Shown: piece after piece, positions 6,072 to 14,759 of the stretch
Layout: every line of letters begins with the position of its first letter
Numbering within the stretch: the stretch's first letter is position 1
DNA from: Methylibium sp035762065
GTDB lineage: Bacteria; Pseudomonadota; Gammaproteobacteria; Burkholderiales; Burkholderiaceae_C
NCBI RefSeq assembly: GCF_035762065.1
Contig: NZ_DASTPW010000004.1
Coordinates: 1 to 64,000, forward strand
Reading direction: 5' to 3'
DNA: 64,000 bases
Translations under genes and position numbers: made by a program
The notes under the pieces: generated by a model
What the model was told of the DNA's origin: nothing
What the model saw: only the letters and a program-made list of their open reading frames with translations
The model's database searches: none

Positions 6072-8045
6072 TCATGCGGCCGCGCCCTCGGCGGCTGCCG
6101 GGCTCTCGCGCCGCAGCTTCGCGCGGTAGCGCCGGTCGCTCAGCGCGAGGAAGCCGCCCAGCGCCATCAGCGCGCAGCCGCCCCAGATCCAGTCGACGAA
6201 GGGCTTGACCTGCAGCCGCACGATCCAGGCGCCGCCGTTGTCGACCGCCTCGCCGAGCGAGACGTAGAGGTCGCGCGCGAAGCCGGCGTTGATCGCGGCC
6301 TCGGTCATCACGTCGCGCTGCACGCGGTAGATGCGCTTTTCGGGGCGCATCGTGCCGAGCACGCGACCTTCCGTGGTCTGCACCTCGAACACGCCCTGCA
6401 GCGCGCGGTAGTTCGGGCCGGTCACTTCGCGCGTGCCCTGGAAGGCGAAGCGGTAGCCGGCGAGATCGGCGCTTTGGCCGGGCGCCATCTGCACGTCGCG
6501 CTCTTCGCCGTAGGTCTTGACCATCGTCACGCCGAAGACGAGGACCGCGACGCCGAGGTGCGCCGCCATCATCCCGAGCGTCGCGCGCGGGAGCCGGCGC
6601 GCGCGTTCGGCCAGGCTCCCCGCGCCGCGCAGCTTGTCGATCAGATCGACAGCCACCGCGCAGGCGATCCAGAACGCCATCGCGAGACCCAGGCTCGAGA
6701 CGAGGCCGATGCGCCCGGCGATCCAGCCGGTCGCCAGCGCGCAGACGATCGTCACCACGGCGGCCCACTTCAGCCGCGTGGTCAGCTCGGGCAGCTCGGC
6801 CTGCTTCCAGCGCGCGACCGGGCCGACGCCCATCAGGAACACCAGCGGCGCCATCAGGGGCGCGAACACGGTGTCGAAGTAGGGCGGGCCCACCGAGATC
6901 TTGCCGAGGCCCAGGGCGTCGAGCACCAGCGGGTAGAGCGTGCCGAGCAGGACGGCCCCGGTCGCCACCAGAAGAAGCACGTTGTTCGCCAGCAGCATGC
7001 TTTCCTTCGAGATCAGCTCGAAGCGCGCGCCCAGGCCCACCGTCGGCGCGCGCCAGGCGTACAGCGCGAGCGAGATGCCGACGACGATCGCGAGGAACAC
7101 CAGCATGAACAGGCCGCGCGACGGGTCCGTGGCGAAGGCATGCACCGACGAGAGCACGCCCGAGCGCACGAGGAAGGTGCCGAGCAGCGACAGCGCGAAG
7201 GCCAGGATGGCGAGCAGCACGGTCCAGGCCTTGAAGCTGCCGCGCTTTTCGGTCACCGCCAGCGAATGGATCAGCGCGGTGCCGATCAGCCACGGCATCA
7301 GCGAGGCGTTCTCGACTGGGTCCCAGAACCACCAGCCGCCCCAGCCGAGCTCGTAGTAGGCCCACCAGCTGCCCATCGCGATGCCGAGCGTGAGGAAGCA
7401 CCACGCGGCGGTGGTCCACGGCCGGGTCCAGCGGGCCCAGGTGGCGTCGAGCTGGCCGCCGATCAGCGCCGCGACCGCGAAGCCGAAGGCTACCGAGAAG
7501 CCGACGTAGCCCATGTAGAGCAGCGGCGGGTGGATCACCATCCCCGGGTCCTGCAGCAGCGGGTTGAGGTCGCGACCGTCCGGCGGCGCCGGGAACAGGC
7601 GGTCGAAGGGGTTCGAGGTGAGCAGCGTGAACAGCAAGAAGCCCACCGCGATCCAGCCCATCACCGCGAGGATGCGCGCGATCACCGGCTGCGGCAGGTG
7701 CGCGCTGAGCCAGGCGACCGCGAGCATCCAGCCGGCGAGCATCAGCAGCCACAGCAGCAGCGAGCCTTCGTGGCCGCCCCAGATGCCCGCGACCTTGTAG
7801 GGCAGCGGCAGCGCGCTGTTCGAGTTCGAGGCGACGTAGAGCACCGAGAAGTCGTCGCGCACGAAGCCGATGGCCAGGCAGGCCATCGAGGCCGCGACAA
7901 GCACGAACAGCAGCCCCGTGAGCGGGCGCGCCGAGCCCATGGCGTCGAGCCGGCCTCGGGCCGCACCGTGCAGCGGCACGACGCCGAGCACCAGGCTCAC
8001 GCCGAGCGCGAGCCAGAGGAGGAAGTGGCCGAGCTCGGGGATCAC
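6072..8045 (-). CDS. ccmF: Heme lyase CcmF
   Basis: CcmF is the integral-membrane holocytochrome c synthetase of System I. The 657-residue polytopic protein contains the tryptophan-rich WWD segment (WGGWWFWDPVENASLMPWL), conserved histidines in the flanking periplasmic loops, and many membrane helices. Length matches the family (about 640-660). The start is a GTG at 8045 overlapping the ccmE stop (GTGA), so translation is probably coupled to ccmE. Confidence 0.97.
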   Translation of the reverse strand: MIPELGHFLLWLALGVSLVLGVVPLHGAARGRLDAMGSARPLTGLLFVLVAASMACLAIGFVRDDFSVLYVASNSNSALPLPYKVAGIWGGHEGSLLLWLLMLAGWMLAVAWLSAHLPQPVIARILAVMGWIAVGFLLFTLLTSNPFDRLFPAPPDGRDLNPLLQDPGMVIHPPLLYMGYVGFSVAFGFAVAALIGGQLDATWARWTRPWTTAAWCFLTLGIAMGSWWAYYELGWGGWWFWDPVENASLMPWLIGTALIHSLAVTEKRGSFKAWTVLLAILAFALSLLGTFLVRSGVLSSVHAFATDPSRGLFMLVFLAIVVGISLALYAWRAPTVGLGARFELISKESMLLANNVLLLVATGAVLLGTLYPLVLDALGLGKISVGPPYFDTVFAPLMAPLVFLMGVGPVARWKQAELPELTTRLKWAAVVTIVCALATGWIAGRIGLVSSLGLAMAFWIACAVAVDLIDKLRGAGSLAERARRLPRATLGMMAAHLGVAVLVFGVTMVKTYGEERDVQMAPGQSADLAGYRFAFQGTREVTGPNYRALQGVFEVQTTEGRVLGTMRPEKRIYRVQRDVMTEAAINAGFARDLYVSLGEAVDNGGAWIVRLQVKPFVDWIWGGCALMALGGFLALSDRRYRAKLRRESPAAAEGAAA

Positions 8046-8557
8046 CGCGGGTCTCCTTGCGCGCCGTAGGCGGCGGGCTTGCCGGCCCCGCCGTTGGCGA
8101 GCGTGCCGGCCGGTTGCGGGCCCTGCTGGCCCTGGCCCTGCTGGCCCTTGGCCTTCGCCAGCGCCTCTGCGGCCTCGGGCGGCATGTAGTTCTCGTCGTG
8201 CTTGGCGAGCACCTCGCTCGCGACGAACACGCCGTTGTCGAGCCGGCCCTGCGCGACCACGCCCTTGCCCTCCTTGAACAGGTCGGGAAGGATGCCGGCG
8301 TAGCGCACCGGCGTGGTCTTCACCGTGTCGGTGACGACGAACTGCACGTTGACGCCGTCGCGCTTCACGCTGCCTTCCTCGACCATGCCGCCGATGCGGA
8401 AGCTCCGGTTCACCGGCGCTTCCTTCGATTCGATCTGCGACGGCGAATAGAAGAACACGAGGTTGCTGTTCAGCGCGTTCAGCACGAGGGCGGTGGCGAC
8501 GCCGAGCGCGGCCAGGCCGCCGACGACGATCGCGATGCGTTTGTGGCGGGGCTTCAT
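8042..8557 (-). CDS. ccmE: Heme chaperone CcmE
   Basis: CcmE receives heme from CcmC and passes it to CcmF through a transient covalent bond to a histidine. The 171-residue protein has an N-terminal signal anchor (about residues 8-30), an OB-fold body, and the heme-binding motif LAKHDENYMPPE containing the histidine. After that it has a low-complexity Gly/Gln/Ala tail of about 40 residues (GQQGQGQQGPQP), longer than in E. coli and probably disordered. The start at 8557 lies one base after the ccmD stop codon (8559-8561). Confidence 0.96.
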   Translation of the reverse strand: MKPRHKRIAIVVGGLAALGVATALVLNALNSNLVFFYSPSQIESKEAPVNRSFRIGGMVEEGSVKRDGVNVQFVVTDTVKTTPVRYAGILPDLFKEGKGVVAQGRLDNGVFVASEVLAKHDENYMPPEAAEALAKAKGQQGQGQQGPQPAGTLANGGAGKPAAYGAQGDPR

Positions 8558-8558
8558 G

Positions 8559-8735
8559 TCAGTCTTCCTGCAGGTCGTCGAGCGGCGCGGTGCGTGCGGC
8601 GGCCTTCGCGCGGCGATGGCGCTGCCAGGTGCCGAGCGCATCGAGCGCCAGCACGAACGCGCACATCGCGTAGGCACCCCACAAGAACGGCCCGTGACCG
8701 CCGCGCTCGGTGAAGAAGGTGATGAAGGACTGCAT
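8559..8735 (-). CDS. ccmD: Heme exporter accessory protein CcmD
   Basis: This 58-residue single-span membrane protein stabilises the CcmABC-CcmE complex. It has an N-terminal aromatic segment with GGHGPFLWGAYAMC, a hydrophobic helix, and a basic cytoplasmic tail (WQRHRRAKAAAR) ending in acidic residues, the normal CcmD layout. The ATG at 8735 was chosen because homologues begin just before this helix. The frame stays open upstream only as an artefact of GC content. It sits between ccmC and ccmE as expected. Confidence 0.9.
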   Translation of the reverse strand: MQSFITFFTERGGHGPFLWGAYAMCAFVLALDALGTWQRHRRAKAAARTAPLDDLQED

Positions 8736-8745
8736 CGAGGCACCT

Positions 8746-9516
8746 CTAGGCCGCGGCCTTGGTGGCCGTGGCCGGCGGAACGTTCCCGTCGTCGTGCGCG
8801 ATCTGCCGCACCCAGCGCGCGCCGGCCTCGCGCTCGAGCACGATCGCACGGGTGCGCTGGAACACGACCGCGAAGGCATAGGCCCAGAAGGCCAGCGTCA
8901 TCAGCAGCATCGCCTCCAGCATCGTCTCGGCCATCTTCGGCGCGGCCGTCAGGCTCACGCTCGCGCCCTGGTGCAGCGTGTTCCACCAGCGCACCGAGAA
9001 ATAGATGATCGGCACGTTGATCGCGCCGACCACCGCGAGCAGCGCGCCGGCCTGGTCGGCGCGGCGGCGGTCGTCGATCGCGTTCACCAAGGCCAGGTAG
9101 CCGAGGTAGAGGAACAGCAGGATCAGCTCCGAGGTCAGCCGCGCATCCCACACCCACCAGGTGCCCCAGGTCGGCTGGCCCCACAGCGCGCCGGTCCACA
9201 GCGCGAGGAAGGTCATCCAGGCGCCGGTCGGCGCGATCGCCTGCGCGACCATCGACGCGAGCCGCGCCTTGAACGCCCAGCCCACCGCGGCCCAGAACGC
9301 CATCACCAGGTACAGCAGCATCGACATCCAGGCCGCCGGCACGTGAATGAAGATGATCCGGTAGACCTCGCCCTGCGTCGCGTCGGTTGGCGCCACGAAG
9401 AAGCCACGGTACAGGCCTAGCGCGGCCAGCACCGCGGCGGCGGCCCACAGCCAAGGCAGCAGCCGGCCGGCGAGGGCGTAGAAGCGCGAGGGCGCGGCGA
9501 AGGTGAAAAGTCTCAC
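8746..9516 (-). CDS. ccmC: Heme exporter/handling protein CcmC
   Basis: CcmC is an integral membrane protein of the heme-handling family that loads heme onto CcmE. It has six predicted membrane helices, the WWD motif WGQPTWGTWWVWDARLTSE, and conserved histidines (IFIHVPAAW; NTLHQGASV). I chose the GTG at 9516, which gives 256 residues, a normal length, because GGTGAG lies 6 nt upstream. A GTG at 9579 in the same frame (277 residues) lacks a ribosome-binding site. It follows ccmB and precedes ccmD. Confidence 0.93.
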   Translation of the reverse strand: MRLFTFAAPSRFYALAGRLLPWLWAAAAVLAALGLYRGFFVAPTDATQGEVYRIIFIHVPAAWMSMLLYLVMAFWAAVGWAFKARLASMVAQAIAPTGAWMTFLALWTGALWGQPTWGTWWVWDARLTSELILLFLYLGYLALVNAIDDRRRADQAGALLAVVGAINVPIIYFSVRWWNTLHQGASVSLTAAPKMAETMLEAMLLMTLAFWAYAFAVVFQRTRAIVLEREAGARWVRQIAHDDGNVPPATATKAAA

Positions 9517-9600
9517 GGCGATCTCACCGGGCGGGACAGCTGGGGCAGCCCAGGATTCTCGGCGATCGCTTCGCGCCACCGCGGCGTGAGGCCGAGCGGC

Positions 9601-10293
9601 TCACTCGGTGGCGATCCGCAGCGCCGCGCCGGTCGCCACCGGCGCGAACAGCGCGGTGAGGATCAGCACCGCGCCGAGCAGCGACAGGTGCCCGCGCGCC
9701 GACAGCCCCGCCTCGACCGCCGCGACCGCCGCCGCGCCGAAGATCAGCGTCGGGATCGCCAGCGGCAGCACCACGACGATCAGCAGCATGCCGCCGTTGC
9801 GCAGGCCCAGCGTCAGCGCCGCGCCGAGCCCGCCGAGCAGGCTCAGCACCGGCGTGCCGAGCGCGAGCGTGAGCACCAGCATGCCGACCGCGCCGGCGCC
9901 CAGCCCGAACATCAGCCCGAGCACCGGGGCGGCGACCAGCAGCGGCGCGCCCGTCACCAGCCAGTGCGCGAGCGCCTTCGCCGCGGCCACCGCCGACGGC
10001 GCCAGCCCCGACAGCAGCAGCTGCTCGAGCGAGCCGTCGGCGTGGTCGGCCGCGTAGAGCTGGGCGACCGACAGCATCGTCGCGAGCAGCGCGCCGACCC
10101 ACAGCACGCCGGGCGCGATGGTGCGCAGCGTCTGCGCCTCCGGCCCGACGCCGAGCGGGAACAGGCTCGCCGCGGCGACGAAGAAGACCTGCGGCATCAG
10201 CGCATCGACGCGGCGCCGCCACGCGAGCCGCAGCTCGCGCAGCAGCAGGGCATGCAGCGAGGACCATGTCGAACCCCCTGCCGGCGTGCTCAC
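9601..10293 (-). CDS. ccmB: Heme ABC transporter permease CcmB
   Basis: CcmB is the membrane subunit of the CcmAB ABC transporter, which powers release of holo-CcmE. It has 230 residues and about six hydrophobic segments. The N-terminal region LLRELRLAWRRRVD precedes the first helix as in other CcmB proteins, and it contains the conserved stretch DHADGSLEQLLLSG. The GTG at 10293 overlaps the ccmA stop by four bases (GTGA). A gap of 84 bp separates it from the preferred ccmC start. Confidence 0.94.
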   Translation of the reverse strand: MSTPAGGSTWSSLHALLLRELRLAWRRRVDALMPQVFFVAAASLFPLGVGPEAQTLRTIAPGVLWVGALLATMLSVAQLYAADHADGSLEQLLLSGLAPSAVAAAKALAHWLVTGAPLLVAAPVLGLMFGLGAGAVGMLVLTLALGTPVLSLLGGLGAALTLGLRNGGMLLIVVVLPLAIPTLIFGAAAVAAVEAGLSARGHLSLLGAVLILTALFAPVATGAALRIATE

Positions 10294-10937
10294 GGCGCGC
10301 CCGACGCCCGGTCCAGCACCAGCGTGTCGAGCCGCTCGGCAGCCAGGCGGACCTGGCCGTGGTGCGTCAGCGCCACCGCGCCGCCGCGCGCAAGCTGCTC
10401 GCCGATCAGCGCATCGAGCGTCGCCGAGGAATCGTCGTCGAGCGCGTCGTGCGGCTCGTCGAGCAGCCAGGCCTCGGCCTCGTCGGCCAGCGCCAGCCGC
10501 GCCAGCGCGACGCGCCGGCGCAGGCCTTGCGAGAGCTGGCGCACCGGCTGGTCGCGGCGCGCGTCGAGCTTCAGGCGCGCGAGCGCGGCCTCGAGCGAGG
10601 CCGCGTCGCCGCGATGCCGGTGCAGCCGCGCCGCGAAGCGCAGCGATTCGAGCACCGTCAGGTCGTCCTTCAGCGCGTTCGCGTGGCCGATGAACAGCGG
10701 GCGGCGGCCCGACCAGTCCACGCCGCCCTCGTCGGGCTTGCGCAGGCCGGCCAGCACGCGCAGCAGCGTGGTCTTGCCGCTGCCGTTGCGCCCGCGGATC
10801 CACAGCGCGCGGCCGCGCGGCAAGTCGAAGTCGAGGGCGCGGAACAGGCGCTGGCGTTCGCGCCGCACCGAGAGGCCGCGCACGCGGGCGAGCGGCGGGG
10901 AGGCGGAGGTCGCGGCAGTCGTTGGTGGGGTCGTCAT
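10290..10937 (-). CDS. ccmA: Heme ABC transporter ATP-binding protein CcmA
   Basis: This is the ATPase subunit paired with CcmB, first gene of the nine-gene ccm operon. It has 215 residues with Walker A GRNGSGKTTLLR (about residues 45-56), signature LSQGLRRRVALARL and Walker B AWLLDEP. The signature has a leucine where the family usually has a polar residue (LSxGQ), and the D-loop reads HDALDDD. The H-loop is ALTHH. ATG 10937 is used; ATG 10958 would add seven residues and is also possible. No clear promoter was found upstream. Confidence 0.92.
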   Translation of the reverse strand: MTTPPTTAATSASPPLARVRGLSVRRERQRLFRALDFDLPRGRALWIRGRNGSGKTTLLRVLAGLRKPDEGGVDWSGRRPLFIGHANALKDDLTVLESLRFAARLHRHRGDAASLEAALARLKLDARRDQPVRQLSQGLRRRVALARLALADEAEAWLLDEPHDALDDDSSATLDALIGEQLARGGAVALTHHGQVRLAAERLDTLVLDRASGAP

Positions 10938-11058
10938 GCTGGGCGGCGAGCTTGCCATGCCGATCGGGCCGCGGCCATCGGCGTTGGCGAGTCTCAGGCG
11001 TCTCGGCGCGGGCACAGTCGTCCCGGAATGTGACGCCGGGCGGCCCGGCAAGCGAGCC

Positions 11059-12309
11059 TCAGCCCAGGCGTGCCTCGATCGCCGCACGCCGCGCCGCCTG
11101 GATCGCCTCGCCGATGCGCGGGCCGCGGGCGCCTGCGGCCGCAGCCCGCTCGGCGATCTCGGCCGTCGCGACGCCCAGCGCCGCGTCGCGCGCCGCCCGC
11201 AGCCGCTCGGCCTGCGGATAGGGCCGCTGCTGCAGGCCCAGCCGGCCGCGCGCGTCGCATTCGCAGGCCAGCAGTACGGCGTCGAAGCGCTGCGGCTGGC
11301 GCAGCGCGTCGCAGCGTTCGAGCAGCCGCAGCAGCGCCGCCGCATCGAGGCCGTCGCTGCGGTGCAGGTTGCCATGCTCGCGCGCCACCACCTCGGCGAG
11401 CTCGCGGCAGTCGTTCGGCACCCGCAGCCGCGCGCTCATCGCCTTCAACAGCCGCACGCTGCGGCCTTCGTGGCCCAGGTGGCGCGGCAGCAGCTCGGCG
11501 GGCGTCGTGCCCTTGCCGAGGTCGTGGCACAGGCAGGCGTAGCGCACGGCGAGCGGCGCACCGAGCCGCGCGGCCATGTCGAGCACCATCATCAGGTGCA
11601 CGCCGGTGTCGATCTCCGGGTGATGCGCCTCGGGCTGCGGCACGCCCCACAGGCGCTCCACCTCGGGCAGCAGCCGCTTGAGCGCGCCGCACTCGCGCAG
11701 CAGCTCGAACATCCGCGAGGGCTTGGCTTCCATCAAGCCGCGCGACAACTCCTGCCACACGCGCTCGGGCACCAGCGCATCGGCTTCGCCGTCGCAGACC
11801 ATGCCGCGCATCAGCTTCATGGTCTCGGGCGCGACCGTGAAATCGTCGAAGCGCGCCGCGAAGCGCGCGAGCCGCAGGATGCGCACCGGGTCCTCGGCGA
11901 AGGCCGGCGACACATGACGCAGCACGCGCGCCTCGAGATCGCGCCGCCCGCCGAAGGGATCGACCAGCGTGCCGTCGGCGGCCCGCGCGATCGCGTTGAT
12001 CGTCAGGTCGCGCCGTGCGAGGTCCTGCTCCAGCGTCACGTCGGCCGCGGCATGGAAGACGAAGCCGCGGTAGCCCGGGGCCGTCTTGCGTTCGCTGCGC
12101 GCGAGCGCGTATTCCTCGTGGGTCTCCGGATGCAGGAAGACCGGGAAGTCGCGGCCCACCGGCACGAAGCCGGCGGCCTGCATCGCCTGCGGATCGGTGC
12201 CGACGACGACCCAGTCGTGGTCATGCACCGCGCGGCCGAGCAGCGCGTCGCGCACCGCGCCGCCCACTTCGTAGACGGCGGCGCCGGCGGGCAGCGGCGT
12301 CTTCGTCAT
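11059..12309 (-). CDS. cca: Multifunctional CCA tRNA nucleotidyltransferase (with HD domain)
   Basis: The enzyme adds or repairs the 3' CCA of tRNAs. The 416-residue protein carries the N-terminal class II nucleotidyltransferase head (VGGAVRDALLGRAVHDHDWVV) with catalytic carboxylates, then the RRDLTINAIA motif. A C-terminal HD phosphohydrolase domain follows (CLCHDLGKG, about residue 255), as in E. coli Cca. The ATG at 12309 overlaps the upstream acetyltransferase stop by four bases. Confidence 0.96.
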   Translation of the reverse strand: MTKTPLPAGAAVYEVGGAVRDALLGRAVHDHDWVVVGTDPQAMQAAGFVPVGRDFPVFLHPETHEEYALARSERKTAPGYRGFVFHAAADVTLEQDLARRDLTINAIARAADGTLVDPFGGRRDLEARVLRHVSPAFAEDPVRILRLARFAARFDDFTVAPETMKLMRGMVCDGEADALVPERVWQELSRGLMEAKPSRMFELLRECGALKRLLPEVERLWGVPQPEAHHPEIDTGVHLMMVLDMAARLGAPLAVRYACLCHDLGKGTTPAELLPRHLGHEGRSVRLLKAMSARLRVPNDCRELAEVVAREHGNLHRSDGLDAAALLRLLERCDALRQPQRFDAVLLACECDARGRLGLQQRPYPQAERLRAARDAALGVATAEIAERAAAAGARGPRIGEAIQAARRAAIEARLG

Positions 12310-12920
12310 GGCAGCGTCGAGCCGGGCCGGTCGCGCTCGACCCGTTCGAGGTAGTGCTCGACGGACCGGTGCGCGAGCGGCTTGACCATCACGCGCACCG
12401 ACTGCACCAGCCGACCCATCGCGATGCCTTCGCGCTCGCGCAGCTCGACGTAGCCGCAGCGGCGCCAGAAGGCCTGCGCCCGCGCGTTGCCCGCGACGAC
12501 GCCCAGGCGCATCCACTGCGCGCCGTGCGCGCGCGCCCACGCGAGGATCGCGGCGTGCAGCTGCTGCGCGTCGCCCTTGCCGTGACGCTCGGTCGCCACG
12601 ATGAAGAGGCCGATGTGCCAGACGCCGGCGGCGATCAGGTTCTCGACGACGCCCGCCATCGCGACGAGCTGCTCGCGCGCGTCGACGAAGCCGAGCGCCC
12701 ACACGCGGCCGTGCGGCATGCCGGCCGGGGGGCGGTCGTTGATCTCGGCGAGCGCCTCGCCCGGCTGCGGCGGCTGGCCGCCGGTGCTTTCAAAGTACGT
12801 CGGGTTCGCCTCGAAGAAGGCCTGCAGCACCGGCGCGTCCGTCGGCTGCAGTTCGATGCAGCGAAGCGGTGGTGGGGCGGCAGGCAGGTTCGTCGGCCGG
12901 CGCTGCTCCTCGCTCGGCAC
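12306..12920 (-). CDS. GNAT-family N-acetyltransferase
   Basis: The protein looks like an acetyl-CoA-dependent acetyltransferase of the Gcn5 fold with unknown substrate. The acetyl-CoA-binding region is represented by GLFIVATERHGKGDAQQLH, followed by the β4-α4 part GNARAQAFWRRCGY. Length is 204 residues from a GTG at 12920. No ATG exists in frame near the expected start, and the ribosome-binding site is weak, so the start is uncertain. Its stop overlaps cca, and gst lies 41 bp upstream on the same strand, so the three are probably cotranscribed. Confidence 0.75.
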   Translation of the reverse strand: MPSEEQRRPTNLPAAPPPLRCIELQPTDAPVLQAFFEANPTYFESTGGQPPQPGEALAEINDRPPAGMPHGRVWALGFVDAREQLVAMAGVVENLIAAGVWHIGLFIVATERHGKGDAQQLHAAILAWARAHGAQWMRLGVVAGNARAQAFWRRCGYVELREREGIAMGRLVQSVRVMVKPLAHRSVEHYLERVERDRPGSTLP

Positions 12921-12961
12921 CAGCTTGGCACCGGCCCCGGCGAAGGCCCTTCGGTCGGGAA

Positions 12962-13687
12962 TCAAGGGACGGCCCGACGGCGGTACGGCTCTTCGAAGTC
13001 GAGGAACTCGTGCTCCGCCAGCGCCTGCTCGATCCAGGCCGCGGCGCCCGGCAGCGCGAACACCGCGTCGATGTAGCGCGCGATCTCGTCCGCGACCGGC
13101 AGCCCGTAGGTGCGCAGCCGCGTGCACACCGGCGCGAAGTAGGCGTCGGCGATCGTGAAGCGGCCGAACAGCAGCGGGCCGCCGTGGGCTTGCAGCAGCT
13201 CGCTCCACATCTGCACGAGGCGGGCCACGTCGGCGCGCACGCCGGCTTGCTCGGACCAGATCCGCGCGCCGGCCGCGGCCATCGTCTTCGCGTCGTTCAC
13301 CTGGCCGTCGAGGTTCATCGGGCAGTTCGAGCGCAGCGCGGTGAAGCCGGCGTGCATCTCGGCGCAGACGCTGCGTGCACGGGCGCGCTCGGCCGCGTCG
13401 TCAGGCCACAGCCGGTGCTCGGGGAAGCGTTCGGCCAGGTACTCGGCGATGGCAAGCGTGTCCCAGATCGCGAGCGGCCGGCCGTCCAGCTGCACCGCAT
13501 CGTCGATCAGCACCGGCACCTTGCCCACCGGCGTGAGCCGCGCGAGCGCGCGCTTGAACGCCGAGTCGGGTGCGAACGAGTCGAAGCGGATCACCTGTTC
13601 GTCGAAGGCGATGCCCGCCTGGCGCATCAGCACCCACGGCCGCATCGACCACGACGAATAGCTCTTGTTGCCGATCACCAGTCGCAT
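12962..13687 (-). CDS. Glutathione S-transferase family protein
   Basis: This 241-residue cytosolic GST has an N-terminal thioredoxin-like domain. The segment NKSYSSWSMRPWVLMRQ carries the likely catalytic serine, and the cis-proline region KVPVLIDD with ...LAIWDTLAIAEYL forms the glutathione site. The C-terminal all-helical domain contains FGRFTIADAYFAPV. It resembles the Zeta/YfcF-like GSTs of proteobacteria; substrate unknown. ATG 13687 is preferred over the adjacent GTG because AAGGAG lies 8 nt upstream. Confidence 0.85.
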   Translation of the reverse strand: MRLVIGNKSYSSWSMRPWVLMRQAGIAFDEQVIRFDSFAPDSAFKRALARLTPVGKVPVLIDDAVQLDGRPLAIWDTLAIAEYLAERFPEHRLWPDDAAERARARSVCAEMHAGFTALRSNCPMNLDGQVNDAKTMAAAGARIWSEQAGVRADVARLVQMWSELLQAHGGPLLFGRFTIADAYFAPVCTRLRTYGLPVADEIARYIDAVFALPGAAAWIEQALAEHEFLDFEEPYRRRAVP

Positions 13688-13768
13688 CACGCAGGCTCCT
13701 TGTCAGGGACTTGCGATGCTAGGCCGCGCGGCGCCGGCGATCGATGCCTTCGGCGCGCTACAGCGATG

Positions 13769-14725
13769 TCAGCCGCGCCGCGCCGCGCTGCGCCAGGCTT
13801 CCATGCGCGCGCGTCCGCTCGCCGGCGCGAGGTAGGCGGGCGCGACGGCCTCGAGCGCCGTCGGCTCGATGCCCAGCGCGGCCAGCCCGGGCAGGGCGCC
13901 GCTCGCGACGCTCGGCTGCTTCATCGACTCGAGGTTGTCGGCCGACATCAGCGGCTCGCCGGGCAGCAGTCGCATCACCGAGGCCTGCGCGCGCGCCAGG
14001 CCGTCGCTCAAGCGCACGATCGGCCGCTCGTGGCCCGACCAGCGTCCGGCCAGCCGCACCAATTCGGCCAGCGTGTAGACCTTCGGGCCGCAGCATTCGT
14101 AGGTGCGCACGCTCGACAGCGGGCTCGCGAGGCAAGTCACCAGCGCCTGCGCGACGTCCTCGACCCACACCGGCTGGAAGCGCGCGTCGGCGCCGGCCAG
14201 CGGCATCACGGGGAACACCGCCTGCAGCTTCGCGAACAGGTTCAGGAAGCGATCGCCCGCGCCGAAGATCACCGAAGGCCGCAGCACCGAGAGATCGAGC
14301 CCGGCCGAGCGCAGCGCCGCTTCGCCGGCCGACTTGCTGCGCAGGTAGTTCGACGGCGCGTGCGCGGCCGCGCCGATCGCGCTGACGTGCAGCACGCGGC
14401 GCACGCCGGCGCCGAGGCAGGCGGCGGCCAGCTTCTTCGCGAGCGTCACGTGCGTGCGCTCGAACTCGGCGGGCGTTCCGTGCAGGATCGCCACCAGATT
14501 GATCACCGCGTCGCAGTCGCGCAGCAACAGCGCGAGCCGGGCTTCGTCGTGCACGTCGGCCTGGACGAGCTGCACCGTCGGCAGCGTCAGCAGGTGCTTC
14601 GCGCGATGCGGCCGCCGGCTCGGCACGACCAGGCGCACGCCGTGGATCGCGAACGTTTCGGTGAGCTTCTCGACCAGCGCGCCGCCGACGAAGCCGGTGC
14701 CGCCGAGGATCAGGATCTTCTTCAT
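13769..14725 (-). CDS. NAD(P)-binding epimerase-like protein, complex I NDUFA9 type
   Basis: This atypical short-chain dehydrogenase/epimerase has 318 residues. The N-terminal Rossmann motif is ILGGTGFVGGALVEKL. The catalytic YxxxK equivalent is NYLRSKSAGE (YLRSK), preceded by HVSAIGA. Proteins of this subfamily, common in Betaproteobacteria, resemble the NDUFA9 subunit of mitochondrial complex I and often act on quinone or lipid-related substrates; the substrate here is unknown. It follows the lytic transglycosylase on the same strand (34 bp gap). Confidence 0.8.
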   Translation of the reverse strand: MKKILILGGTGFVGGALVEKLTETFAIHGVRLVVPSRRPHRAKHLLTLPTVQLVQADVHDEARLALLLRDCDAVINLVAILHGTPAEFERTHVTLAKKLAAACLGAGVRRVLHVSAIGAAAHAPSNYLRSKSAGEAALRSAGLDLSVLRPSVIFGAGDRFLNLFAKLQAVFPVMPLAGADARFQPVWVEDVAQALVTCLASPLSSVRTYECCGPKVYTLAELVRLAGRWSGHERPIVRLSDGLARAQASVMRLLPGEPLMSADNLESMKQPSVASGALPGLAALGIEPTALEAVAPAYLAPASGRARMEAWRSAARRG

Positions 14726-14759
14726 GGCTTCTTCTTCGCAAGACCCTTCGCGCGCGGCG

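Noticed and set aside
9586..12354. Plus-strand open frame of about 922 codons opposite ccmB/ccmA/cca
   Set aside because: It is antisense to three well-recognised genes and its translation is low-complexity Arg/Gln/His-rich, as expected from the reverse strand of high-GC coding DNA.
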